A DNA stretch of 5,252 bases from Bacillota bacterium (GTDB lineage: Bacteria; Bacillota; Clostridia; Peptostreptococcales; Anaerovoracaceae): the NCBI GenBank assembly GCA_017543805.1, contig JAFYFK010000263.1:1-5252 (forward strand), in the 5' to 3' direction. Made by a program: the position numbers and the translations under genes. Below, piece after piece: positions 1 through 5,252 of the stretch. Within the stretch, counting starts at the first letter, position 1. The number at the start of each line of letters is the position of its first letter. The notes below the pieces were generated by a model. It saw nothing but the letters and a program-made list of their open reading frames with translations. It did no database searches and had not been told where the DNA came from.

Positions 1-661
1 AGAGCAGTCCGCAGACCTCGCCTATCCTTGTGATGCCTCCGAAAATGACTATGCCCGTAATGACCGCGAGTATTACACCCATTATCAGCGGGTTGATGCC
101 GAAGGATTCATTGAACGCGCCGGCGATGGTGTTGGTGTCTACTACAGCGGATATGATCACGCTGAAGAACAGGAACAGCACGGCGACGATCTTTCCGAGC
201 CAGGGAGCGTTAAGACCTTTGCCTATGTAGTACATCGGTCCGCCGACAAACGTGCCGTCGGAAGCTTTTTCGCGGTATTTGACGCCGAGCGCGATCTCCG
301 CGTATTTGGTAGCCATACCGACTATGGCGGCTACCTCCATCCAGAACAGCGCTCCGGGTCCGCCGCTTACGATAGCCGTAGCGACGCCAGCGATGTTTCC
401 GGATCCTACGACCGCCGAAACGGAAGCCATTGCAGCCTGGAAGGAAGTGATCTCACCTTCCACGTTGTCCGAAGACTCCGCCTTGGCCTTTCTGAACGCC
501 TTTACATAGGTGTTTTTGATCATAAAGCCCCAGTGGCGGAACTGTATTCCCTTAAGACGGATGGTGAGATAGATGCCCACGCCCATTATGAGGATGATCG
601 CCGGAGCGCCCCATACAAAGCCGTTTACGGCATCGTTGACAGAAGCAATAAAGTCCATCAT
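1..661 (-). CDS. Sodium/proton:alanine/glycine symporter (AGCS family), N-terminal part
   Basis: Partial gene: 220 codons are readable from the start and the reading frame runs off the left window edge. The family imports alanine or glycine with Na+ or H+ through the cytoplasmic membrane. The protein begins MMDFIASVNDAVNGFVWGAP. The family hallmarks are GSGNIAGVATAI (residues 86-97), GGPGALFW (100-107), GMATKYAE (115-122) and GGPMYYIGKGL (140-150). Hydrophobic stretches at about 14-34, 75-98, 104-127, 155-175 and 190-212 are likely membrane segments. The family is usually about 450-500 aa, so roughly half is seen. Two Met codons lie in tandem; the first (ending at 661) is preferred because AGGAG (671-675) sits 9 nt upstream. 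It is divergent from the decarboxylase at 865. Residue 109 is Glu (FWMEV) where I recall Trp as common, which is a minor oddity from memory. The family is certain; the exact substrate is not. Confidence 0.94.
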   Translation of the reverse strand, partial: MMDFIASVNDAVNGFVWGAPAIILIMGVGIYLTIRLKGIQFRHWGFMIKNTYVKAFRKAKAESSDNVEGEITSFQAAMASVSAVVGSGNIAGVATAIVSGGPGALFWMEVAAIVGMATKYAEIALGVKYREKASDGTFVGGPMYYIGKGLNAPWLGKIVAVLFLFFSVIISAVVDTNTIAGAFNESFGINPLIMGVILAVITGIVIFGGITRIGEVCGLL

Positions 662-696
662 CTTTCTATTCTCCTATAATTGCTATGAGAGTAAAA

Positions 697-755
697 CCTC
701 CTAAGACTATGGCCCGTTTTCAAGCTTTAGACTCCTGCGCGACCGAAACGGGTCT
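697..755 (-). other. Symporter 5' leader with possible alternative hairpins and an orphan Shine-Dalgarno
   Basis: In the presumed leader, CCCGTTTTC (713-721) can pair with GAAACGGG (745-752), giving 8 bp with one bulged base; AGA (704-706) with TCT (753-755) can extend it. GACC (741-744) can instead pair with GGTC (751-754) around a 6-nt loop, and the two structures exclude each other. Just downstream in the RNA lies a perfect AGGAGG (697-702) with no ATG, GTG or TTG at usable distance; the gene's own AGGAG is 21 nt further on. AGCS genes in Firmicutes are known to be controlled by glycine riboswitches in some species, but I do not see the conserved glycine aptamer core here. A regulatory role is inference. 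Confidence 0.3.
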
Positions 756-790
756 GATTGACATAAAAAAATAAAAATCGCGCCAAGTGA

Positions 791-819
791 ATAATACATC
801 AGAAGTACTTAATGCGCAA
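791..819 (-). promoter_or_regulatory. Candidate promoter of the symporter gene
   Basis: On the minus strand, TTGCGC (814-819) is separated by 17 bp from TATTAT (791-796, 5 of 6 matches to TATAAT). The -35 matches only 3 of 6 positions but includes the TTG. Transcription would begin near 785, giving a leader of about 120 nt before the start at 661. The -35 lies within 10 bp of the oppositely directed decarboxylase -10. This is a pattern match only. Confidence 0.42.
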
Positions 820-825
820 TAACTA

Positions 826-834
826 TGGTACAAT
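826..834 (+). promoter_or_regulatory. Extended -10 promoter candidate of the decarboxylase
   Basis: TGGTACAAT fits the extended -10 form TGnTATAAT with one mismatch. No good -35 is found 16-18 bp upstream (TACTTA at 806-811 is the nearest), which is tolerated for extended -10 promoters. Transcription would start near 841, about 24 nt before the ATG at 865, leaving just enough room for the ribosome binding site at 849-855. Confidence 0.5.
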
Positions 835-864
835 AATTGTATTGCATTGAAAGGAATTACCGGT

Positions 865-2325
865 ATGGACAACAGACAGGACAGGACTCCCCTTTTCGAT
901 TCCATAATGGAATATAACCGCATTAAGCCTTCGTATTTCAGGATCCCGGGACACCGCTACGCGCACGGCATAAATCAGAAATGGCGCGACGCTGTCGGCG
1001 ACGGGATATTCGGATTCGACCTTACCGAGACTTATTATACAGACGATCTGCATAACGCCTCGACTTACATCAAAGAAGCCGAAGATCTTGCCTCGGAGCT
1101 CTGGGGCACGGATTACACGCATTTTCTTGTTAACGGAAGCACCTGCGGGAACCAGGCGATGGTAATGACCGTATGCGGGGGCGGCGGAAAGATAGCGATA
1201 CCCAGAAACGCCCACAAATCAGCGCTTATGGGCCTTATAATGGGCGGAGGAAAGCCTGTCTACATTACGCCTCAGATAGAGCCGGAATGGGGCCTGCACG
1301 GCGGGATCACGCCGCAGCAGGTAGAAGACATGTTTAAAGATAACCCGGACTGCAAAGGCGTCATGGTCGTAAGTCCTACCTATTACGGCCTTGCTTCGGA
1401 CATCGAAGGGATAGCGGAGGTCTGTCACAGACATGGCGCTGTCCTCTTCGTAGACGAAGCTCACGGTGCGCACTGCTACTTCAGCGAGCGCCTCCCCAAA
1501 GGAGCTATTCAGCAGGGCGCCGACATGTGCGTACAGAGCATCCACAAGGTCACCGGTTCCTTTACGCAGAGCTCCATGCTGCACGTAAAGAGCAAGCTGG
1601 TGGACCGCGCCGTTTTGGAAGCCAACCTGCACCTTGTGCAGAGCACCAGCCCTTCTTACATTCTTATGACTTCGCTTGACCTTGCCCGCCACGACCTTGC
1701 CATGCGCGGGCCGGAAATGATAGATGCTGCCCTCTCACTGGCTCAGGACGCACGCCAAAGGATAAACAAGATCCCCGGAGTAAAATGTGCCGGACGGGAG
1801 ATAATCGGACGCGCGGGTATACACGAGCTGGACGAAACACGCCTTGTTATAAGCTGTGCGGATATGGGGATAACCGGCTTTGACATGAAAAAGCTGCTCT
1901 TCTACGATTACAACATCGATATCGAGGTCACGGATTACCGCAACTTCGTTGCCATCGTGACCTACGCAAACGTCAGGGAAGATCTGGACAACCTGGTCGC
2001 CGCGCTTCAGGATATCTCGGACAAAAACTACGGCGTCGGCAAGCCACTGCAGGGCGCCGAGCCCCTTCCGCCTCTTCCGGAATATGTTCTGTCGCCGAGG
2101 GAAAGCTACTACGCGAAGAAAACACGCATTCCGTGGTCGGAATGCAAAGGACGCATAATGGGCGAGATGATAGCCCCCTATCCTCCCGGCATACCGGTCA
2201 TCTATAACGGCGAACGCATGTCGGATGAGGTCTGGGAGTACCTCGAACGCTTCCGGGTCCGCAAAGGCCACCTTCAGGGCCCCTCCGACCCGACACTGGA
2301 AACAGTGCTTGTGATAGAAGAATAA
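865..2325 (+). CDS. PLP-dependent Orn/Lys/Arg decarboxylase (SpeA/YaaO-like)
   Basis: Complete, 486 aa, close to the 480-490 aa of the short Bacillus-type enzymes. The family removes the carboxyl group of arginine, lysine or ornithine to give agmatine, cadaverine or putrescine in the cytoplasm. It is a fold-type I PLP enzyme: TDDLHNAS (residues 59-66), the cofactor phosphate-binding turn NGSTCGN (90-96), PRNAHKS (113-119), VDEAHGAH (196-203, Asp197 expected to contact the pyridine nitrogen) and SIHKVTGSFTQSSMLH (225-240), where Lys228 is the expected Schiff-base lysine. The Orn/Lys/Arg decarboxylase C-terminal domain follows (about 385-486, including the MGEMIAPYPPGIPV stretch). ATG at 865 is chosen because GAAAGGA (849-855) lies 9 nt upstream; an in-frame TTG at 847 has no ribosome binding site and would overlap the transcription start region. 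It is a single-gene unit, divergent from the symporter and ended by the terminator at 2337. Substrate cannot be assigned from motifs. Confidence 0.95.
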   Translation: MDNRQDRTPLFDSIMEYNRIKPSYFRIPGHRYAHGINQKWRDAVGDGIFGFDLTETYYTDDLHNASTYIKEAEDLASELWGTDYTHFLVNGSTCGNQAMVMTVCGGGGKIAIPRNAHKSALMGLIMGGGKPVYITPQIEPEWGLHGGITPQQVEDMFKDNPDCKGVMVVSPTYYGLASDIEGIAEVCHRHGAVLFVDEAHGAHCYFSERLPKGAIQQGADMCVQSIHKVTGSFTQSSMLHVKSKLVDRAVLEANLHLVQSTSPSYILMTSLDLARHDLAMRGPEMIDAALSLAQDARQRINKIPGVKCAGREIIGRAGIHELDETRLVISCADMGITGFDMKKLLFYDYNIDIEVTDYRNFVAIVTYANVREDLDNLVAALQDISDKNYGVGKPLQGAEPLPPLPEYVLSPRESYYAKKTRIPWSECKGRIMGEMIAPYPPGIPVIYNGERMSDEVWEYLERFRVRKGHLQGPSDPTLETVLVIEE

Positions 2326-2336
2326 ACAGCAGAATA

Positions 2337-2372
2337 AAAGACGGCCCCTGCGCAAGGGCCGTCTTTCTTTTT
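2337..2372 (+). terminator. Strong rho-independent terminator, probably bidirectional
   Basis: An 11-bp stem (2337-2347 with 2356-2366, core GACGGCCC/GGGCCGTC) closes an 8-nt loop, CTGCGCAA, and is followed by CTTTTT. It lies 12 nt after the decarboxylase stop. Read on the minus strand, the same stem is followed by TTTTATT, so it can also end transcripts from rpmF, whose stop is at 2403. A 12-bp palindrome, CTTTAGCTAAAG (2375-2386), lies between it and rpmF with no assigned role. Confidence 0.92.
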
Positions 2373-2402
2373 GTCTTTAGCTAAAGTCTATGTGCAATTA
2401 TA

Positions 2403-2582
2403 TTAGTCTTCTGCTACTACAGCCTGGCCGTCATAATAGTTGCAGTTGGGGCAAACCCTGTGCGGCATCTTCGGCTGGTGGCACTGAGGACAAATGGATA
2501 ATGCAGGTGCAGACTTAACCATATTAGCAGACTTTCTGCTGTTCTTCTTAGCATGAGAAGTTCTTCTCTTAGGTACTGCCAT
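2403..2582 (-). CDS. rpmF: 50S ribosomal protein L32
   Basis: Complete, 59 aa, the usual size for bL32, a structural protein of the large ribosomal subunit. It starts MAVPKRRTSHAKKNSRKS, the typical basic N-terminus. It carries a zinc ribbon, CPQC (31-34) and CPNC (44-47), so this is the zinc-binding (C+) form; some bacteria have cysteine-free paralogues used under zinc limitation. The ribosome binding site AGGAGGTG (2591-2598) is 8 nt before the ATG and is a near-perfect anti-Shine-Dalgarno match, as expected for a highly expressed gene. It lies 96 bp after ackA but has its own promoter. In many bacteria a DUF177 (YceD) gene precedes rpmF; none is present here. Confidence 0.98.
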   Translation of the reverse strand: MAVPKRRTSHAKKNSRKSANMVKSAPALSICPQCHQPKMPHRVCPNCNYYDGQAVVAED

Positions 2583-2621
2583 GTGTGTTACACCTCCTTT
2601 TCGTTAAAATCGAACTATTAG

Positions 2622-2650
2622 AGTATAAGGACCTTAAGAGCCTTTGTCAA
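2622..2650 (-). promoter_or_regulatory. Near-consensus sigma-A promoter of rpmF
   Basis: On the minus strand, a perfect TTGACA (2645-2650) stands exactly 17 bp from TATACT (2622-2627, 5 of 6 matches). Transcription would begin near 2615, about 33 nt before the rpmF ATG. It lies in the 96-bp gap after ackA, so rpmF can be transcribed independently of ackA. No terminator hairpin is evident between ackA and this promoter, so ackA read-through is also possible. Confidence 0.88.
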
Positions 2651-2678
2651 GCACGATTTTACCGAAACCGCAAGTCTC

Positions 2679-3878
2679 CTACTTCTGTGTGACGATCCAG
2701 TGGGTATCCTTTGCGATTGCGAGTTCTTCGTTGGTCGGAATGAGGAGGACCTTGACCGGGGAATCGTCGGTGCTGATGATGCGCTCTACGCCGCGGACCT
2801 TGTTCTTGACAACGTCGAGGCGGATGCCCAGGTTGCCGAGGTTCTCGCAGATGAGCTCTCTCATGAAGTAGTCGTTCTCGCCTACGCCAGCGGTGAAGAC
2901 GATTGCGTCAACGCCGTTCATCTCAGCGATGTAAGCTCCGATGTAGAAGCGTACTCTGTGAGCGAAGACCTTAAGAGCAAGCGCTGCCCTTTCGTTGCCG
3001 TCCTCAGCTGCTGCCTCTACGTCGCGGAAGTCGCTGGAAACGCCGGAGATACCGAGCATACCGGACTTCTTGTTGAGGATGGTGTCGACCTCGTCGAGGG
3101 TGATGCCTTCCTTGTCCGCGATGAACTTGAGTATAGCCGGGTCGATGTCGCCTGCTCTGGTGCCCATTACGAGGCCTTCAAGCGGTGTGAGACCCATGGA
3201 GGTGTCTACGACGTGGCCGTACTTTACAGCGGATACTGATGCGCCGTTGCCGAGGTGGCAGGTGATGATCTTGAGCTCTTCCGGCTTTACGTTGAGCATC
3301 TGGGAGGCGCGGAAGGATACGTACTTGTGGGAAGTCCCGTGGAAGCCGTAGCGTCTTACGCCGTACTTCTCGTAGTATTCATAAGGAAGCGCGTAAATGT
3401 AGGATTCAGGCGGCATGGTCTGATGGAACGCGGTGTCGAATACGCCGACCATGGGTACGCCGGGCATAAGAGTCTTGCATGCTTCGATACCGAGAAGGTT
3501 CGGCGGATTGTGAAGCGGAGCAAGAGGAACGCACTCTTCCAGAGCCTTGACGACTTCGTCGGTGATGAGCACGGAACGGGCAAACTTTTCGCCTGCGTGC
3601 ACTACTCTGTGGCCTACCGCGCCGATCTCGGACATTTCCTTAACAACGCCATGTTCAGGATCCTGCAGAGCCTTCATTACCTGGGCGATGGCTTCAGTGT
3701 GGTCTTTCATCGGAACTTCGGTGACTACCTTGTCTTCGCCGGTCTTGCTGTGGGTGATGACGGAACCGTCCATGCCGATCCTCTCTACGAGTCCCTTGCA
3801 CAGCAGATCTTCACTGGGCATGTCAAGGACCTGGTACTTGAGGGAAGAGCTTCCGCAGTTGATAACTAAAATCTTCAT
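2679..3878 (-). CDS. ackA: Acetate kinase
   Basis: Complete, 399 aa, the normal family length. It catalyses the reversible reaction acetyl phosphate + ADP = acetate + ATP in the cytoplasm, the last ATP-yielding step of acetate fermentation. It belongs to the ASKHA fold. Residues matching those studied in the Methanosarcina thermophila enzyme occur at the same numbers: Asn7 (INCGSSSLK), Arg91 (GHRVVHAG), His123, Asp148 (FDTAFHQTMP), His180 (GFHGTSHKYVS), Asn211 (HLGNGAS), Arg241 (TRAGDIDP) and Glu384 (NEELAIA). The start is supported by AAAGGAG (3887-3893) 8 nt upstream, and a promoter is predicted at 3925-3953. The phosphotransacetylase gene (pta), often adjacent, is not in this window. The SDR gene lies upstream on the same strand at 121 bp and rpmF downstream at 96 bp. 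No damage or unusual feature is seen in the coding sequence. Confidence 0.98.
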   Translation of the reverse strand: MKILVINCGSSSLKYQVLDMPSEDLLCKGLVERIGMDGSVITHSKTGEDKVVTEVPMKDHTEAIAQVMKALQDPEHGVVKEMSEIGAVGHRVVHAGEKFARSVLITDEVVKALEECVPLAPLHNPPNLLGIEACKTLMPGVPMVGVFDTAFHQTMPPESYIYALPYEYYEKYGVRRYGFHGTSHKYVSFRASQMLNVKPEELKIITCHLGNGASVSAVKYGHVVDTSMGLTPLEGLVMGTRAGDIDPAILKFIADKEGITLDEVDTILNKKSGMLGISGVSSDFRDVEAAAEDGNERAALALKVFAHRVRFYIGAYIAEMNGVDAIVFTAGVGENDYFMRELICENLGNLGIRLDVVKNKVRGVERIISTDDSPVKVLLIPTNEELAIAKDTHWIVTQK

Positions 3879-3924
3879 CTAAGCTACTCCTTTGTATCTT
3901 AACTTTAAAATAGTTTTACAAGTC

Positions 3925-3953
3925 ATTATATCGCAGCCGCCTGCGCTTTGCAA
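3925..3953 (-). promoter_or_regulatory. Predicted promoter of ackA
   Basis: On the minus strand, a perfect TATAAT (3925-3930) lies 17 bp from TTGCAA (3948-3953, 4 of 6 matches to TTGACA). Transcription would begin near 3918, about 40 nt before the ackA start. The -35 forms part of the loop of the inverted repeat at 3936-3963, and most of the spacer is one arm of it. Confidence 0.72.
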
Positions 3954-3963
3954 CGCAGGCGGC
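3936..3963. repeat. GC-rich inverted repeat in the SDR-ackA gap, overlapping the ackA promoter
   Basis: A perfect 10-bp stem, GCCGCCTGCG (3936-3945) with CGCAGGCGGC (3954-3963), encloses the 8-nt loop CTTTGCAA. It lies 35 nt past the SDR stop, where a terminator for that gene is expected. However, in the direction of SDR transcription the stem is followed by TGCGATATAATG, with no T run; on the plus strand it is followed by CGGTTTTTGG although no plus-strand gene ends here. It may be a weak SDR terminator, an operator over the ackA promoter, or both. Confidence 0.6.
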
Positions 3964-3998
3964 CGGTTTTTGGCTTTATATGAGACTGCAAAATGATA

Positions 3999-4763
3999 TC
4001 AGCGTACCAGATATCCGCCGTCGACGGGGATGATTGCCCCTGCCAGATAGTCGGAAGCGTGGGAAGCAAGGAAAACGATCGGTCCGCGGAAATCGGAGGG
4101 TTCGCCGAAGCGGCCTGCCGGAATACGGTCAAGAATGGGCTTTGCGTTCTCCGGATTGCCGGTAACCGCCTTGGTGAGTTTTGTCTTGATCCAGCCCGGC
4201 GCAAGAGCGTTTACGTTTATGCCCTTGGATATCCACGCGGTTCCGAGGGACTTGGTGAGCTGCATAATGGCACCCTTGCTTGCGGCGTATGCAGGTGTGT
4301 TGGGGATGCCGAAGAAACTCTGCATAGAAGCGGTGTTGATGATCTTTCCGTAGCCGCGGGGGATCATGTTCTTTGCTGCAAGCTGGCTGAGGATGAAGGC
4401 GGACCTGTTGTTGATGGTCATGACTTTATCGAATTCCTCTACAGGGAAGTCCTCAGCGTCGCAGCGGAACTGAGCGCCTGCGTTGTTTACGAGAATGTCG
4501 ATCTCTCCGCCGAGCTGTTCGAGCGCGGCCGCAAATACTGCCTCGCAGTCTTCCTTTGTTGTGAGATCTCCTGTTACTGCCTTTGCGTCAAGTCCGAGGC
4601 CTCTGAGCCTTTCGGCTTCTTTCACAGCGTTTTGGCCGTGGCTGTGCAGAACTACTGTACAGCCTGCTTCCAGCAGTCCTGTAGCCATTCCGAGGCCGAT
4701 GCCGCTGCCGCTTCCTGTTACGAGGGCTTTTTTGCCGGTGATGTCAAACAGTTCATGTACCAT
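3999..4763 (-). CDS. SDR family oxidoreductase (KduD / gluconate 5-dehydrogenase-like)
   Basis: Complete, 254 aa, typical of classical short-chain dehydrogenases, which use NAD(P)(H) in the cytoplasm. The Rossmann glycine motif is TGSGSGIG (16-23), followed by Asp66 in the GDL turn and NNAG (93-96). The catalytic tetrad is Asn118, Ser146, Tyr159 and Lys163 (YAASK). The C-terminus, with RIPAGRFGEPSD, GPIVFLAS, ASDYLAG and VDGGYLVR, closely resembles, from memory, KduD (2-dehydro-3-deoxy-D-gluconate 5-dehydrogenase) and gluconate 5-dehydrogenase, so a sugar-acid substrate is likely. No partner such as kduI is nearby, so the substrate stays open. The start is supported by AAGGAG (4771-4776) 7 nt upstream. 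It lies between tmcAL and ackA, genes with housekeeping roles, and a very AT-rich gap precedes it. No strong own promoter is visible. Confidence 0.95.
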   Translation of the reverse strand: MVHELFDITGKKALVTGSGSGIGLGMATGLLEAGCTVVLHSHGQNAVKEAERLRGLGLDAKAVTGDLTTKEDCEAVFAAALEQLGGEIDILVNNAGAQFRCDAEDFPVEEFDKVMTINNRSAFILSQLAAKNMIPRGYGKIINTASMQSFFGIPNTPAYAASKGAIMQLTKSLGTAWISKGINVNALAPGWIKTKLTKAVTGNPENAKPILDRIPAGRFGEPSDFRGPIVFLASHASDYLAGAIIPVDGGYLVR

Positions 4764-4818
4764 TTCAGATCTCCTTTTTTTATTAAATAAAAAATTGAAA
4801 ACTTTTATTTATATAATT
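4764..4818 (-). other. Very AT-rich gap between tmcAL and the SDR gene
   Basis: Only 7 of 55 bases are G or C, and just 2 of 43 outside the SDR ribosome binding region, in sharp contrast with both flanking genes. AAATAAAA (4785-4792) and TTTTATTT (4803-4810) form an AT-only inverted repeat around a 10-nt loop, too weak and without a following T run on the minus strand to be called a terminator. TATAAA-like -10 candidates exist but lack a convincing -35. It may act as a promoter, UP-like element or mRNA standby region for the SDR gene; none can be demonstrated. Confidence 0.5.
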
Positions 4819-5252
4819 TTATTGCAGTTTTGGAACTTTTACAAGGTCTGAGCCTTCATAAATCGTTTTTCCGCAAAGTATGCTGTATATATCGGATGAC
4901 CTGCGGTCGATGTCCAGCATGAAACGCTCGTGGATATCAGGCGCAAGTTGTTTGTTGAGGTTTGAAAAGACCGGAACGGACGCGGTTTCTTTTGCCGTTC
5001 TGAGCACTTCTGCGCCCTTTTGGTTGAATGCGATAACTCTTGCATAGGCAAGGTTTCCGCGGTCTGCAAGGTAGTAGTCGTCTTTGGTAATGTCAAGAAG
5101 CAGCTGGGCAAGTACACGGGACACTCTGGCGTAGGTGAAGCGTTTGGACGATGTCTGTTTTATCAGCTGATCCAGGGTCTCTGCTTTTTTGATGGCTTCT
5201 TTCAGGTTGTATTCAATTCCTTCTCCGGCGCTTAAGAGATTTGCGATCTCGG
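4819..5252 (-). CDS. tmcAL: tRNA(Met) cytidine acetate ligase, TmcAL (YlbM)-like, C-terminal part
   Basis: Partial gene: the last 143 codons before the TAA are seen, and the frame continues open past the right edge. The visible frame starts EIANLLSAGEGIEYNLKEAI and runs without a stop through KRFTYARVSRVLAQLLLDITK, so the GTG at 5122-5124 is an internal valine and not a start. The GEGIEYNL helix, the R-[FY]-T-Y-A-R segment and the YARVIAFNQKGAEVLR segment match my recollection of the C-terminal half of YlbM proteins (about 400 aa in full). The B. subtilis enzyme activates acetate with ATP to make N4-acetylcytidine at the wobble position of elongator tRNA(Met). The nucleotidyltransferase-like catalytic part lies outside the window and cannot be checked. 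YlbM-type genes near ackA and rpmF are, as I recall, common in Clostridia, which supports the call. Confidence 0.85.
   Translation of the reverse strand, partial: EIANLLSAGEGIEYNLKEAIKKAETLDQLIKQTSSKRFTYARVSRVLAQLLLDITKDDYYLADRGNLAYARVIAFNQKGAEVLRTAKETASVPVFSNLNKQLAPDIHERFMLDIDRRSSDIYSILCGKTIYEGSDLVKVPKLQ

Noticed and set aside
662..790. Glycine riboswitch upstream of the symporter
   Set aside because: Such genes are often so regulated, but the conserved glycine aptamer core and the tandem aptamer pattern were not found.
847..864. TTG start six codons upstream for the decarboxylase
   Set aside because: There is no ribosome binding site before 847, and it nearly coincides with the predicted transcription start, while ATG at 865 has GAAAGGA at good spacing.
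1735..2355. 206-codon open frame on the minus strand over the decarboxylase
   Set aside because: It is antisense to a clear PLP enzyme, begins inside the terminator hairpin, and has no recognisable domain.
2375..2386. 12-bp palindrome CTTTAGCTAAAG as an operator
   Set aside because: It lies between the 3' ends of convergent genes with no promoter nearby; it may add to termination but nothing supports an operator.
3255..3869. 204-codon open frame on the plus strand over ackA
   Set aside because: It lies wholly inside ackA, which has all its catalytic residues; no family features or ribosome binding site support it.
3993..4790. 265-codon open frame on the plus strand over the SDR gene
   Set aside because: It mirrors a fully conserved SDR on the other strand, shows no recognisable family, and overlaps the SDR's own ribosome binding region; it is an antisense shadow.
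5122..5124. GTG as the start of a small 101-aa protein
   Set aside because: The frame stays open upstream to the window edge with residues typical of YlbM/TmcAL, so this is an internal valine of a longer protein.
1..5252. Mobile element, CRISPR array, tRNA/rRNA, toxin-antitoxin or defence system
   Set aside because: No transposase or integrase motifs, regularly spaced repeats, tRNA-like folds or paired small toxin/antitoxin frames were seen on either strand.

Overview
The window looks like chromosomal DNA of a low- to mid-GC Firmicute, most likely of the class Clostridia. The evidence is the strong AGGAG-type Shine-Dalgarno sequences before every start that can be seen, sigma-A-like promoters, a zinc-ribbon ribosomal protein L32, a Bacillus/Clostridium-type Orn/Lys/Arg decarboxylase, and an ackA/rpmF neighbourhood with tmcAL nearby. 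The genes look roughly balanced in GC, while one intergenic gap is extremely AT-rich. The genus cannot be named from this sequence alone.

Layout, left to right. (1) 1-661, minus strand: the N-terminal 220 residues of a sodium/proton:alanine/glycine symporter (AGCS family), cut by the window edge. (2) 662-864: a divergent intergenic region with back-to-back promoter candidates and a roughly 120-nt symporter leader that can fold. (3) 865-2325, plus strand: a complete PLP-dependent Orn/Lys/Arg decarboxylase of 486 aa. (4) 2337-2372: a strong rho-independent terminator that can work in both directions between convergent genes. (5) 2403-2582, minus: rpmF (L32, 59 aa) with its own near-consensus promoter. 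(6) 2679-3878, minus: ackA, complete, with all known catalytic residues. (7) 3925-3963: the ackA promoter, whose -35 and spacer lie within a GC-rich inverted repeat. (8) 3999-4763, minus: a complete SDR oxidoreductase of the KduD/gluconate 5-dehydrogenase type. (9) 4764-4818: a gap of about 13% GC. (10) 4819-5252, minus: the C-terminal 143 residues of a TmcAL (YlbM)-like tRNA(Met) cytidine acetate ligase, cut by the right edge.

How the genes relate. The minus-strand run tmcAL, SDR, ackA, rpmF is mainly housekeeping: tRNA modification, ATP from acetyl phosphate, and a ribosomal protein. TmcAL consumes acetate and ATP while AckA interconverts acetyl phosphate/ADP and acetate/ATP, so the two share metabolites, though a regulatory link is only inference. 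The symporter and decarboxylase form a divergent pair concerned with amino acids. No mobile element, CRISPR array, tRNA, rRNA or defence system was seen. I found no convincing new biological system; the points worth a second look are regulatory or concern gene order.
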